Assembly (NCBI RefSeq): GCF_903819435.1 | Contig: NZ_CAIJDP010000079.1 | Location: 248,001 to 312,000 of the forward strand | Direction of reading: 5' to 3' | From: Flavobacterium salmonis | Lineage (GTDB): Bacteria; Bacteroidota; Bacteroidia; Flavobacteriales; Flavobacteriaceae | DNA: 64,000 nucleotides | Shown: positions 36,324 to 46,304 of the stretch, one piece after another | Layout of the letters: each line of letters opens with the position of its first letter | Position numbering within the stretch: the first letter of the stretch is position 1 | Notes under the pieces: model-generated | The model's database searches: none | What the model was told of the DNA's origin: nothing | What the model saw: the letters and a program-made list of their open reading frames with translations, nothing else | Position numbers and translations under genes: made by a program

Positions 36324-36689
36324 TTAAATGTTTCCTTCGACCCAATTCAGTGCTTTATTAAATTCTTCTTTTTTAAAACCACGAAATTCTCCCGGAACGA
36401 CATAGCTAAATCCATTAGTAAATGAAATAATTTCTTCAGTATCCGTAACAATAGCAGCTCGGTTCCATTTTCCTAAATGTTTCAATCCAATTAACGCATC
36501 CTGCAGCCATGCTCCTGCCGTAAAGTTTCCAATATCAGTATCTAATACCAATAAAAAATTAATTTCATTGATTCTTTTTACCAAATTATCTATGGCAGGA
36601 ACAACAGCTGCCTGAAAATCTTCCTTTGTTACTTCTGCAAGCGCTCTAAAATCCACTATATTGTCTGCAGTATCAATTATATGTATCAT
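36324..36689 (-). CDS. SpoIIAA-like (STAS-related) protein
   Basis: A 121-residue protein with the SpoIIAA-like/CRAL-TRIO-like pattern: VDFRALAEVTKEDFQAAVVPA at the front, INFLLVLDTDIGNFTAGAWLQDA in the middle, WNRAAIVTDTEEI and FSYVVPGEFRGF at the end. This family is compact and soluble, with an unknown role, perhaps in membrane or stress signalling. It lies 83 bases upstream of the DinB gene on the same strand. Confidence 0.75.
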   Translation of the reverse strand: MIHIIDTADNIVDFRALAEVTKEDFQAAVVPAIDNLVKRINEINFLLVLDTDIGNFTAGAWLQDALIGLKHLGKWNRAAIVTDTEEIISFTNGFSYVVPGEFRGFKKEEFNKALNWVEGNI

Positions 36690-36943
36690 ATTTTATCTGT
36701 TTTTTAATTATTTCACTTTCAAATTTAGACTACACAAAACAGATCGGTTTATATGTTGTCTTTTAAATTTTATAAAATATCTATCTCATCAATATCAGTC
36801 AGGTGAGACTCATTGAATTAAAACATGCCTATGAGCAAATTGAAACTTAATTTCAGTTAAGTTTTTATAATAATTTATCTGTAAATACAACTAAACTATT
36901 TTAAAAAAATTACATTTGAAAATCCAAATCTATATTTAAAATT

Positions 36944-39292
36944 ATGTTCCAAAAAAGAAATTTTCTTCATCTTCTCGCGACATTGATTATCTTATTTTAT
37001 AACGTAAATGTGAGTTCGCAAACGTCATCTCCAAAAAAAGAAAACCGTTCAAAATTATTTGAAGAAACTACTACAGACAGCGATTATTTAATGGCTATTG
37101 AAAAAGCCGGTGAGGTAATGGAATCAGCTTATAACGATGCCGATTTTGACAGTGCATCTCATCATTTGTTTCGCGAAATTAAAAGAACACAAGGCAAACT
37201 TGACCTTATTCTGGCAAGCTTAAAGGGCGCTAATACAAATGTACGTAACCAGCAAATGTATCATACGGTTCTACAAGAATTACAGCTGCAATTGGATCAA
37301 CAGAATGCAGCTATTAATTTGCGTAACCAGAATCTTGAAAAAATTAAAAGCCGATTTATCGAACTCCGAAAAGACAAAACACTAACCGGGCTTTTAAAAG
37401 ATACTATTCGACGAAAACAGTTTAAAAAAGAATTTGCGAATCTTAAAAAAAGATACCTCGCTACAGACAGTCTGATGACTAAAAATCAAGGGATTTTAAA
37501 CACGAAGAAAAGACTAACAGTACAGCGAAAAATTGCAGTTTCAAATGCTTTGATTACAGTCGAAAACAATCTTGAAAAGTCAGGAATCAGCATGCTGCAT
37601 AAAGAATATCCTTTCTTGTGGAGCATCAATGAATCTATTCCTAAAAAAGCGATAAAACAAAATATAGGAGCCAAAATAGTAATTGAAGAAAACGTTGCTG
37701 GTTATTATTTGAGCTATCGAACCGGAGGATTAATTACGCTGTTATTTTTTATGGGGCTTTTGGCGTGGTATATTTCCCGTAATTTAAAATACCTCAATGC
37801 GAACGGATATAACGAAAACCTTTCTTCTTTTAATTTTAAATATTTAAACAGAGGTGTAATAGTGCCTGTTGGAGTCATTGGGCTCAATATTGCCGTTGTC
37901 AGCAATTTGTATGCTCCTGCGCTATTTTTAGAATTACTTCATCTCTTATTACTTGGATTTTTGACTGTACTTTTTAAAAATAATTGGTCAAAAATTTCCA
38001 TGAAAAATTGGCTATTCCTTTTGGGATTATTCTTCACACTTTGTTTCCTTGATCTTTTTATAGAGGTTGGTTTATTACAGCGATGTGCTTTTATTATCAT
38101 TAATATTTTAGGAATTCGCTATGGTTTGGTGCAAATCAAAACCCTTAAAGACCAATTATATATCAAAGGTTTTTTTAAATGGGCCAGTATTATTTTTATC
38201 GGATTAAATGGTTTGTCTATACTTTATAATCTTTTTGGACGAGTATCGCTTTCCAATATGCTGAGCTTAACTGCTTTTATTTCGCTTACGCAGATTGTGG
38301 CATTGAGCGTGCTTTTGAAAATCATTTTAGAAATCATTATTTTACAGATCTATACGACCCGAATTAAACGTGGTTTCGAAAAGATTTTCGATCATGAAAG
38401 TTTGTCTGATACGCTAAAAAGGCCATTTATTATTGTAATCAGCTATATGTGGCTTGTGGTTATTGCCTCCAATTTAAATATTTGGGAATCGCTTCGTTCC
38501 TCTTTAGGAAACTTATTAAGCCATCCCAATACTATCGGAAGCATTACTTTTACTTTAGGAAACATAGTTTTGTTTTTTATTATTATCTGGATTGCTCATT
38601 TGCTTCAAAAATATGTAGCTTACTTTTTTGGTGAAATTGAGGATGAAAACGAAGAAAATGTCAATAAAAGACAGCATTCAAAATTACTGATTACCAGACT
38701 GCTTGTATTAATTGGCGGTTATTTATTGGCCGTAGCCGCGTCCGGAATGCCTTTGGATAAATTAAGTATTCTATTAGGTGCCTTAGGCGTAGGTGTTGGA
38801 CTTGGTCTTCAAAGCGTGGTGAATAATTTTGTATCGGGTATAATTTTAATATTTGACAAACCAATTCAGGTGGGAGATGTTATTGAAATAAGTTCTGAGT
38901 CTGGCCGGGTAAAATCTATGGGATTGCGAACTACAAAAATCAATGCTCCAAACGGTGCTGAAATCATTATTCCGAATGGAAATTTATTATCTCAAAATAT
39001 CACTAACTGGACATATACAGACAATTTTAAACTGGTTGAAATTTCAATAGAAATTAGTGGTGATACTACTCCGGATCACATTAATGTAATAGTAATGGAC
39101 GCTCTAAAAAGTTTAGCTTTGATTAACATGGAAAAAACGCCTCAAATTTATTACAGCGCCATTTCTGATGGAAAATATAAAGTATTGGTAAAATTCTGGT
39201 GCAGTATTTATCGTACTGAAGAAACGATAAGCAGTGCGCGTCAGGTTCTCTTTAGCAACTTTAAAGCTAAAGGATTGACTTTTTCAACTTAA
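36944..39292 (+). CDS. MscS-family mechanosensitive channel with a long periplasmic domain
   Basis: A 782-residue protein. A signal peptide (FLHLLATLIILFYNVNVSSQ) is followed by a coiled-coil periplasmic region (about 30-240), several membrane segments (about 255-640) and the MscS core. The pore helix region reads GALGVGVGLGLQSVVNNFVSG, followed by DKPIQVGDVIEI and the beta domain (NAPNGAEIIIPNGNLLSQNITNWT). It opens on membrane tension to release solutes on osmotic downshock. The extended N-terminus is like that of MscK/MscM-type channels. A strong terminator follows. Confidence 0.92.
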   Translation: MFQKRNFLHLLATLIILFYNVNVSSQTSSPKKENRSKLFEETTTDSDYLMAIEKAGEVMESAYNDADFDSASHHLFREIKRTQGKLDLILASLKGANTNVRNQQMYHTVLQELQLQLDQQNAAINLRNQNLEKIKSRFIELRKDKTLTGLLKDTIRRKQFKKEFANLKKRYLATDSLMTKNQGILNTKKRLTVQRKIAVSNALITVENNLEKSGISMLHKEYPFLWSINESIPKKAIKQNIGAKIVIEENVAGYYLSYRTGGLITLLFFMGLLAWYISRNLKYLNANGYNENLSSFNFKYLNRGVIVPVGVIGLNIAVVSNLYAPALFLELLHLLLLGFLTVLFKNNWSKISMKNWLFLLGLFFTLCFLDLFIEVGLLQRCAFIIINILGIRYGLVQIKTLKDQLYIKGFFKWASIIFIGLNGLSILYNLFGRVSLSNMLSLTAFISLTQIVALSVLLKIILEIIILQIYTTRIKRGFEKIFDHESLSDTLKRPFIIVISYMWLVVIASNLNIWESLRSSLGNLLSHPNTIGSITFTLGNIVLFFIIIWIAHLLQKYVAYFFGEIEDENEENVNKRQHSKLLITRLLVLIGGYLLAVAASGMPLDKLSILLGALGVGVGLGLQSVVNNFVSGIILIFDKPIQVGDVIEISSESGRVKSMGLRTTKINAPNGAEIIIPNGNLLSQNITNWTYTDNFKLVEISIEISGDTTPDHINVIVMDALKSLALINMEKTPQIYYSAISDGKYKVLVKFWCSIYRTEETISSARQVLFSNFKAKGLTFST

Positions 39293-39312
39293 CAAATAAA
39301 TTTTCTAAAATC

Positions 39313-39343
39313 AAAAAACGCCTCAGTAATTTGAGGCGTTTTT
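39313..39343. terminator. Bidirectional terminator
   Basis: Stem AAAACGCCTCA/TGAGGCGTTTT with a 6-base loop, T-run on one side and A-run on the other. It lies between the convergent MscS-type gene and the His-rich protein gene. Confidence 0.88.
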
Positions 39344-39365
39344 CATTGTTATATTTTTAAATCAA

Positions 39366-39869
39366 TTAGTGGTGACCATTATGCTTATGATCCTGACCCA
39401 TGTTAGAATTTCCTTTAGATTTATTTGAATTATCGTTTTTAGGATTCCCTTTGTGTGACTTCTCTCTATTATACTGTTTATCGTTTTTGACAGGTTTATT
39501 TCCTCTATTTTTTTGAGGTTTACCGTGATATCCTTTTGGGTAATTGGCTCTGTGTTTTTTATGATAGGTATAAGGAGAATTTCCTTTATAATCATTCAAC
39601 ACTACTTTATAACCACTATACAAATCATATTGTCTGTATTTTACAGGAAGTCTTCTTTCGCGAATCCATTGTCCGTTATTAACATAAATATACTGACTTT
39701 GGGAAACATCATAATAAGTATCGATATCCGGTAAATAATAATATCTGCTGTCATCGTTTCCTTCTGGTCCCCAGCTGGGAGGTGTTCCAATATTTACATT
39801 AATTGAAACCTGTGCATGAGCAAAAAATACACTCATAAAAAGCACTAAGTTAAGTACTGATTTTTTCAT
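39366..39869 (-). CDS. Secreted basic protein with a His/Lys/Asn-rich tail
   Basis: A 167-residue protein. Signal peptide (SVLNLVLFMSVFFAHAQ), a Tyr-rich middle (YYYLPDIDTYYDVSQSQYIY, WIRERRLPVKYRQYDLYSGY) and a low-complexity tail of Lys, Asn, Gly and His ending DHKHNGHH. The Tyr-rich part resembles short envelope proteins found in many Bacteroidota. The tail might bind metal or acidic polymers. Function unknown. Confidence 0.75.
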   Translation of the reverse strand: MKKSVLNLVLFMSVFFAHAQVSINVNIGTPPSWGPEGNDDSRYYYLPDIDTYYDVSQSQYIYVNNGQWIRERRLPVKYRQYDLYSGYKVVLNDYKGNSPYTYHKKHRANYPKGYHGKPQKNRGNKPVKNDKQYNREKSHKGNPKNDNSNKSKGNSNMGQDHKHNGHH

Positions 39870-40013
39870 CTTTTTTGTTGTTAAATATTAATTTGATTTA
39901 ACTAAGGCGAAAGTAGTGCCAATATATTGGTTTATGACATGCATTATACAGAAACATGGAACCAATCGACGAATACTGCTTTTCAGCCGATATAATTAAC
40001 TAACTTCTTTTAA

Positions 40014-40157
40014 GGATAAATCCCCTGTCCGTTTTAACGAACTTCAATGAACACAGAATTTAAAATAGATATACAGTGAAGTAATCTTGTATACCGAACC
40101 CGGTACAAAAGCATTTTTACTTCTATTTGGGCTAAGGAAATCATTTTCATAAGAATA
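40014..40157 (+). repeat. Structured intergenic repeat, diverged copy B
   Basis: It aligns in blocks with copy A at 59378-59475: AATCCCCTGTCCGTT near the front, then AATCTTGTATACCGAACC, and GGGCTAAGGAAATCATTTTC followed by ATAAGAAT. About 50 extra bases sit after the first block. The hairpin arm TTGTA..CCG pairs with CGGTACAA here while copy A uses TTTTGTGGCG/CGCCACAAAA, so base changes keep the pairing. Confidence 0.6.
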
Positions 40158-40220
40158 TGTTTATCTATACAATTTGTAACTTCGATAAAGAAAACTAAAA
40201 CTCAGGTTTGCTAATAAAAA

Positions 40221-40242
40221 AAACGCCTCAATTAATGAGGCG
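40221..40242 (-). terminator. Terminator of the RND efflux operon
   Basis: Stem CGCCTCA/TGAGGCG with a 5-base loop; on the minus strand it is followed by a run of eight T. It lies 45 bases past the stop of the outer membrane factor gene. Confidence 0.8.
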
Positions 40243-40286
40243 CTCTTCGTTTTAACAATTTTAATTTAACGATGATGATGAAAATT

Positions 40287-41690
40287 CTATTTCCAACCAC
40301 CACCTAGAGCACGATACAAATCAACAACTGCCTGTAATTTTTGTAAATTATCATTGATGCCGCTCAATTGAGCATCCAATAAATTCTGTTCTGATGTCAA
40401 TACATCTGTGTAATTCGTAGCCGAACTATATTCTAAAAGCTGTTGTGTAAAATCGACTGCTTTTTCTAAGGCTGCAATTTGTTTTTCTCTCGAATCTTGT
40501 TTTTCAACCGCCATTTGATAAGCGTATAACGCATTCGAAACTTCCTGACCTGCTGTCAAGAGACTCTGCTGAAAATTATTATAAGCCTGCAATTGCTCTG
40601 ATTGCGCTGTTGTTAATCTCATTTTATTAAGCCCTTGATTAAATATAGGCTGGGTCAGACCTCCCACTATCGAATAAAAAATCGAATTGGTAAAAAAGTC
40701 TTTCAATTCTAAATTAGAAAATCCACCGCTTGCTGTAAGGGTCAAACTTGGATAGAAATTGGTTCTTGCCAGGTTTGTAGATTCAAATGCAACTCTAAAA
40801 TTAAATTCTGCCTGACGAACATCCGGACGATTCTGCAATAATTGAGAAGGTAACCCAATTGCAATATTTTCAGGAATAATCTGTGTTCCTAACTCCCCTC
40901 TTTCTATTGGCCCAGGTGCTTGACCTAATAAAATATTAATGGCATTTTCAGTTTCACGTATGCTTTGTTTCAAATCCGGAATCAAAACTTCTGCTGCATG
41001 TTGGTTGGCTTCGCTCTGTACCACTGCTGCTCCTGTAACAATTGCGCCTTCTTTTAAAGCTTTAATTGTTTCCACATTTTTAACGCGGCTTTCTAAAGTT
41101 TCCCGTGTGATTTTCAATTGTTTGTCATACGCTAATAACAAAAAATAGTTATTTGTAATATCTGAAATCAACTGTGTCTGCACTGCCTGCTTTGCAGCAT
41201 CTGTAGCTAAATACGAAGCAAAAGCTGCTCTTTTAGAGCTGCTCAATTTTCCCCAAATATCCGCTTCCCAAGAAGTGCTTAAGCCTAGTTTATAAGTCGT
41301 TGTTAATGTGTTGATCGAAGCGCCCCCAAAATTTAAAGAAGCTTCAGATTGTTTACTATGTGTGGCACTTGCATCCAGACTTAACGTTGGATAGTAAGCC
41401 AATTTACTTTGACGCAACGAAGCTTGTGCCTGAATAATATTCTCAATAGCATTTTTCAAATTAAGATTATTATCTAATCCTTTTTGAATCAATGCGTTTA
41501 GTTTTTCATCTTTAAAAACACTCTGCCACGGCATATTGGCAATCGTAGTAGAATCGGCTGAAACCTGATCACGATACAATTGATCTGTTTTTAAAGTTGT
41601 GGGGCGTTCGTACTTTTTGGTAACTGAACATGCACTCAAAAGTACGGCTGTCAGCACTAGTAAAATATATTTATTTGAACTGTTAGTCAT
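40287..41690 (-). CDS. RND efflux outer membrane factor (NodT/OprM family)
   Basis: A 467-residue lipoprotein: the lipobox is LLSACS at residues 17-22. Two OEP repeats follow, with PWQSVFKDEKLNALIQKGLDNN (near 55) and the diagnostic RPDVRQAEFNFRVA (near 300) and GGLTQPIFN. It forms the exit duct for the AcrB-type pump encoded upstream in the same operon (18-base gap). Its substrate cannot be told from sequence. Confidence 0.92.
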   Translation of the reverse strand: MTNSSNKYILLVLTAVLLSACSVTKKYERPTTLKTDQLYRDQVSADSTTIANMPWQSVFKDEKLNALIQKGLDNNLNLKNAIENIIQAQASLRQSKLAYYPTLSLDASATHSKQSEASLNFGGASINTLTTTYKLGLSTSWEADIWGKLSSSKRAAFASYLATDAAKQAVQTQLISDITNNYFLLLAYDKQLKITRETLESRVKNVETIKALKEGAIVTGAAVVQSEANQHAAEVLIPDLKQSIRETENAINILLGQAPGPIERGELGTQIIPENIAIGLPSQLLQNRPDVRQAEFNFRVAFESTNLARTNFYPSLTLTASGGFSNLELKDFFTNSIFYSIVGGLTQPIFNQGLNKMRLTTAQSEQLQAYNNFQQSLLTAGQEVSNALYAYQMAVEKQDSREKQIAALEKAVDFTQQLLEYSSATNYTDVLTSEQNLLDAQLSGINDNLQKLQAVVDLYRALGGGWK

Positions 41691-41708
41691 CTCTGTTTTA
41701 ATTAAATT

Positions 41709-44700
41709 TTACTCTTTGTGAACTTCTATTAACTGAATTTCATCCTCTTCATCTCCATCATCATAACCATCTTTTGCTGGACCGCTTACTTTTTCTTGTA
41801 AAGTCTGGAAGATAATAAACAAAACAGGAATAACAAATACTCCTAAAACGGTTCCGATTAACATTCCTCCTACTGCACCAGTTCCGATTGATTTGTTTCC
41901 TACTGCTCCCGCTCCTGAAGCAAACATCAACGGAACAAGTCCTAAAATAAAGGCGAACGAGGTCATTAGAATTGGTCTTAAACGTGCTACAGCTCCTGCA
42001 ATTGCTGCCTCTACAATAGGTAATCCTTTTCGTCGTCTCTCCAATGCAAATTCAACAATCAAAATTCCGTTCTTCGCCAGTAATCCAATCAGCATGATTA
42101 AGGAAATCTGCAGGTAAATATTACTATTTAATTTGAAAATAATCGAAAACAAATACGCTCCGGCCAATCCGAACGGAATGGAGAATAATACTGCAAAAGG
42201 CAGAATATAACTCTCGTATTGTGCACTCAATAAGAAATAAACAAAGACCAAACACAAGATAAAAATGAAAATCGTTTCACTTCCTGATGCTAATTCTTCA
42301 CGCGTTAAACCAGAGAATTCGTATCCGTATCCCGCAGGAAGATTTTCTGCCGCCACTTCCTGAATCGCCTTAATAGCATCTCCGGAACTATATCCCGGAT
42401 TTGGCGCTCCTGTAATCGAAATTGAAGTAAACAAGTTAAATCTTGAAATCGATTCCGGTCCAAAAACTCTAGTCATCGTTACAAATTCCGTAATCGGAGC
42501 CATGTTTCCTGCACTGTTTCTCACGAAGATTTTGTTCAACCCCTCGGTATTGGTTCTGAATTCAGGAGAAGCCTGAATCATGACACGGTATTGTTTTCCG
42601 AATTTATTAAAGTTAGAAGCATACAAACCTCCATAATACCCTTGCATCGTTGATAAAATCGAATTGACTGTTACACCTGCATCTTTGGCTTTAGCCAGAT
42701 TAATATCCATCATATATTGAGGAAAACCTGGATTAAATGGAGTTGTCGCATATTGTATTTCAGGACGTTTTGCTAATTTTTCAAGAAAATCAGTATTCAC
42801 TTTAAAGAATTCTGCTGTCGAGTGTCCTCCTTTATCCTGAAGCTGAAATTCGAATCCTCCACTTTGTCCAAACCCCTGGATGGTTGGCGGAGAAATAAAG
42901 AAAATATTAGCTTCACGAATTCCGCTTGTTTTGGCAAAAAGCTGACCAATAACTTCATCAACACTTAAGTCACGTTTGTCCCACGTTTCTAATTTTACAA
43001 TAACCATACTGTACGCACTTCCGGCTCCTGCAGTAAAGTTTTGTCCCACAATACGAAGCGTATTTTTAACTCCCGGAATAGTATTCGCAATACTATCTAC
43101 TTGCTTGGCTATAATATCAGAACGTTCCATAGAAGCCGATGGCGGTAAACTAATATTCGCAAAAACAGTACCCTGATCTTCTGCAGGAACAAAAGCAGAT
43201 GGCGTAGTTTTCATCATATAAAATAAGGCTGCTCCTGCTATAAAAATAGAAACCAAAACAATCCATTTTTTGACAGAAAGAAAACTTACCGAACGTTTGT
43301 ACCTGTTGGTTACATTATCAAATGCAACGTTAAACGAGGTATAAAATCGTTGCATAAAACTTTTATGTTTATGATCGTCAGCATGCGGTTTTAAAAGCAA
43401 AGCACATAAAGCCGGACTTAAAGTCAAACCGTTTACAGCCGAAAGAATAATCGCAACAGCTAATGTAATACCAAATTGCTTGTAAAAAACTCCTGTTGAT
43501 CCTGTAATAAACGTTACCGGAATAAATACGGCGGCCATTACAAGCGTAATAGAAATGATCGCTCCGGAAATTTCATCCATCGCATCAATAGTCGCTTTTT
43601 TAGATGATTTATAACCGTGATCAAGTTTGGCATGTACCGCCTCGACGACAACAATGGCATCATCGACGACAATACCAATAGCCAGTACCATCGCAAAAAG
43701 CGTTAATAAGTTAATTGTAAATCCAAATAAATTCAGGAAGAAAAATGTTCCTATAATCGCCACCGGAACCGCAATTGCCGGAATTAATGTTGATCTAAAA
43801 TCCTGAAGGAAAATAAATACTACAATGAAAACCAAAATAAAAGCTTCTATCAAAGTGTGAATTACTTTCTCAATCGAAGCATCCAAATTTTCGTTAACAT
43901 CAACAAGCAGTGTATATTTTATTCCTTTCGGAAAATTCTTTGCTGCTTCTTCAATCAGTTTTTTAGAGTTATTGATTACATCACGGGCATTGGATCCGGG
44001 AGTCTGACTAATTGACATTGCTGCTGATTCTACACCGTTTGTCTTAATTGTAGAAGCATAACTCAGAGATCCCAACTCTACTTTCGCTACATCTTTCAAT
44101 CGCAGTATTTGTCCGTTACCAACCGATTTTATTACTATATCACCAAATTCCTCAGCATTCGTTAAACGTCCTTTATATTTAATTACATATTGAAAAGCCT
44201 GATTTCCGTTTTCACCAAATTTACCTGGAGCAGCTTCGATATTCTGTTCTGCCAAAGCAGCCGAAATATCACTCGGAATCAATTTATATTGCTGCATGAT
44301 ATCCGGTTTTAGCCAGATTCTCATTGAATAATCCTTTGATCCAAAAACGGACACATCTCCAACTCCAACAACACGCTGAATTTGCGGAACAAGGTTGATT
44401 TTGGCGTAATTTTGAAGAAAAGTCTGATCATACGCTTTATTTTCGCTGTATAAAGAGAAAATCAATAAATTACTACTCTGACTCTTTGTAACCGTTACAC
44501 CCGCCTGAGTTACCTCTGAAGGCAATAAACTCGTTGCTCTGGAAACCCTGTTCTGCACGTTTACCGCCGCTAAATCAGGATTTGTACCCACTTTAAAAAA
44601 TATTTTGATAGAAGCACTTCCATCATTTGTTGCAGTCGAAGTCATGTAGGTCATGTTCTCTACACCGTTAATCTGCTCTTCAAGCGGAATTACAATACTT

Positions 44701-44876
44701 TTCAATACCACATCAGCATTTGCTCCGGTATAACTTGCCGAAACGTTTACTGTTGGCGGAGCAATATCAGGATACTGCGCAATTGGCAATGCTGACAGTC
44801 CTATTAGCCCCAAGATGACAATAATAACAGATATTACTGTCGAAAGAACAGGTCTTTGTATAAAAATTTTAAACAT
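41709..44876 (-). CDS. RND multidrug efflux pump, AcrB/HAE-1 family
   Basis: At 1055 residues it has the full AcrB length. Strings such as FIQRPVLSTVISVIIVILGL at the start, PIAQYPDIAPPTVNVSA, GIVVDDAIVVVEAV with the two proton-relay Asp, PAEDQGTVFANI, and LIGLLAKNGILIVEFA in the second half identify the family. Two large periplasmic loops contain the porter and docking domains. It exports drugs, detergents or metabolites by proton exchange. It lies between the adaptor (6 bases) and outer membrane factor genes. Confidence 0.95.
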   Translation of the reverse strand: MFKIFIQRPVLSTVISVIIVILGLIGLSALPIAQYPDIAPPTVNVSASYTGANADVVLKSIVIPLEEQINGVENMTYMTSTATNDGSASIKIFFKVGTNPDLAAVNVQNRVSRATSLLPSEVTQAGVTVTKSQSSNLLIFSLYSENKAYDQTFLQNYAKINLVPQIQRVVGVGDVSVFGSKDYSMRIWLKPDIMQQYKLIPSDISAALAEQNIEAAPGKFGENGNQAFQYVIKYKGRLTNAEEFGDIVIKSVGNGQILRLKDVAKVELGSLSYASTIKTNGVESAAMSISQTPGSNARDVINNSKKLIEEAAKNFPKGIKYTLLVDVNENLDASIEKVIHTLIEAFILVFIVVFIFLQDFRSTLIPAIAVPVAIIGTFFFLNLFGFTINLLTLFAMVLAIGIVVDDAIVVVEAVHAKLDHGYKSSKKATIDAMDEISGAIISITLVMAAVFIPVTFITGSTGVFYKQFGITLAVAIILSAVNGLTLSPALCALLLKPHADDHKHKSFMQRFYTSFNVAFDNVTNRYKRSVSFLSVKKWIVLVSIFIAGAALFYMMKTTPSAFVPAEDQGTVFANISLPPSASMERSDIIAKQVDSIANTIPGVKNTLRIVGQNFTAGAGSAYSMVIVKLETWDKRDLSVDEVIGQLFAKTSGIREANIFFISPPTIQGFGQSGGFEFQLQDKGGHSTAEFFKVNTDFLEKLAKRPEIQYATTPFNPGFPQYMMDINLAKAKDAGVTVNSILSTMQGYYGGLYASNFNKFGKQYRVMIQASPEFRTNTEGLNKIFVRNSAGNMAPITEFVTMTRVFGPESISRFNLFTSISITGAPNPGYSSGDAIKAIQEVAAENLPAGYGYEFSGLTREELASGSETIFIFILCLVFVYFLLSAQYESYILPFAVLFSIPFGLAGAYLFSIIFKLNSNIYLQISLIMLIGLLAKNGILIVEFALERRRKGLPIVEAAIAGAVARLRPILMTSFAFILGLVPLMFASGAGAVGNKSIGTGAVGGMLIGTVLGVFVIPVLFIIFQTLQEKVSGPAKDGYDDGDEEDEIQLIEVHKE

Positions 44877-44882
44877 CTTTTC

Positions 44883-46037
44883 TTATTTTAAGTCAGCGTA
44901 AACCGTTTCTGGATTCTGATTTTTAGTTTTTATTTCGCTTCCGTCTTTTAATGAAGCTACTCCTTCTAATACGATTTGATAGCCTGCCTTTAAGCCACTT
45001 GTCACCACATAGTAATTACCCGCTGTATTTTCAGACACTGTTATATTTACATTTTTTGTTTTTCCATCTTTTCCAACGGTAACTACAAAAATCTTGTCCT
45101 GTAGTTCAAATGTGGCACTTTGCGGTACGATCAAAACATCTTTTACTTCATTTGGAATTCGAACAGTGGTACTGCTTCCGCTTCTGATCATCCCTTTCGG
45201 ATTTGGAAAGCGAGCTCTAATGTTTACGGAGCCTGTCTCTGTATTAATTAATCCGTTTACGGTTTCAATGCGCCCTTTTTCAGTGTAAGTTGATCCATCT
45301 AAAAGTAATAAGGAAACCTGAGGTAATTGCTTAATTTTTTGAGCCAGTGAACCTGAACTTTTTGTGAAGTTTAAAAGTACTTTTTCGTTCATTGCAAAAT
45401 AGGCATAAACATTTCCAATACTTGAAACCGTCGTTAAAGGATCTGCATTATTAGAGCTTACCAAGCTTCCTAAACGAAATGGTATCGACCCCACAACGCC
45501 GTCAACAGGGCTTGTTACGGTTGTATATCCCAAATTAGTTTTGGCATTAACCAAAGCTGCATTTGCTTGTGCCAGCGTTGCTAAAGCAGATTCATAACTA
45601 TATTGTGCCGACTCTAAATCGTATTTACTAATGATTCCTTTTTCAACTAAGGGTTTCACTTTATTAATGGCCAGTTTTGCCGCGCTTAAATCTGCCTGAG
45701 CACTTTTAATGCTTGCCGTAGCTGTACGAACCTGCTGCTCATATTCCGGAGCACTTATTTTAAACAAAGGCTGTCCCGTTTTTACTACAACTCCTTCGTC
45801 TACAAAAATTTTATCGATATAACCTTCAACCCTTGGGCGAATTTCTATATTTTGCTGTCCCTGAATACTCGCAGGAAAATCGTTATACAAGGTTGCTGAT
45901 TGGGGCTGTAAAGTCAGCGTTTTATACTCTTTAACTTGTGATCCGGGTCCGCCCATAGGAGCCTGATCACTTTTATTACCACACGAAGCGATGATCACAG
46001 ACGCTGCGAAAATGCTTAAAAAGGATTGCTTATTCAT
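44883..46037 (-). CDS. RND efflux periplasmic adaptor (AcrA/MexA family)
   Basis: A 384-residue lipoprotein: the Cys is in AASVIIASCGNK. Lipoyl halves (QNIEIRPRVEGYIDKIFVDE and NLGYTTVTSPVDGVVGSIPF) enclose a helical hairpin (about 100-165), then a beta-barrel (near 205-290) and a membrane-proximal domain. It bridges the AcrB-type pump and the outer membrane factor. It is the first gene of the operon, divergent from the LytS/LytTR pair, which probably controls it. Confidence 0.93.
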   Translation of the reverse strand: MNKQSFLSIFAASVIIASCGNKSDQAPMGGPGSQVKEYKTLTLQPQSATLYNDFPASIQGQQNIEIRPRVEGYIDKIFVDEGVVVKTGQPLFKISAPEYEQQVRTATASIKSAQADLSAAKLAINKVKPLVEKGIISKYDLESAQYSYESALATLAQANAALVNAKTNLGYTTVTSPVDGVVGSIPFRLGSLVSSNNADPLTTVSSIGNVYAYFAMNEKVLLNFTKSSGSLAQKIKQLPQVSLLLLDGSTYTEKGRIETVNGLINTETGSVNIRARFPNPKGMIRSGSSTTVRIPNEVKDVLIVPQSATFELQDKIFVVTVGKDGKTKNVNITVSENTAGNYYVVTSGLKAGYQIVLEGVASLKDGSEIKTKNQNPETVYADLK

Positions 46038-46304
46038 AACTTACAAATTTGTAATTATCTATTTATAAAGGTGCAAAAGAAATAAAATACGATACACGAA
46101 AAACATCTGATAGACGTAGAGTCGAAGATGATCGATAGAGATAACTTTAGAACCGATGGTTTTTAAAAAAAACTAAACAAGTGTTTAATTTACAAACTCA
46201 TCGGCTCTAACATTGTTTTTATGGAGTGTAAAACTCTCTTTGGCGATTGGTTTAAAATTTTATTCAAATAAAGTGTAATATTGTCAATTAAAACATAAAT
46301 TATA

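Larger units (their letters stand above)
39870..40286. other. Intergenic region with a structured repeat and a terminator
   Basis: No coding gene is visible in these 417 bases. They contain a diverged copy of the structured element also found at 59378-59475 (here 40014-40157) and the terminator of the RND operon at 40221-40242. Confidence 0.6.

Noticed and set aside
40287..41690. Outer membrane channel as a second exit for the RiPP exporter
   Set aside because: It lies in a tight operon with an RND adaptor and pump, while the RiPP operon has its own TolC-type gene.
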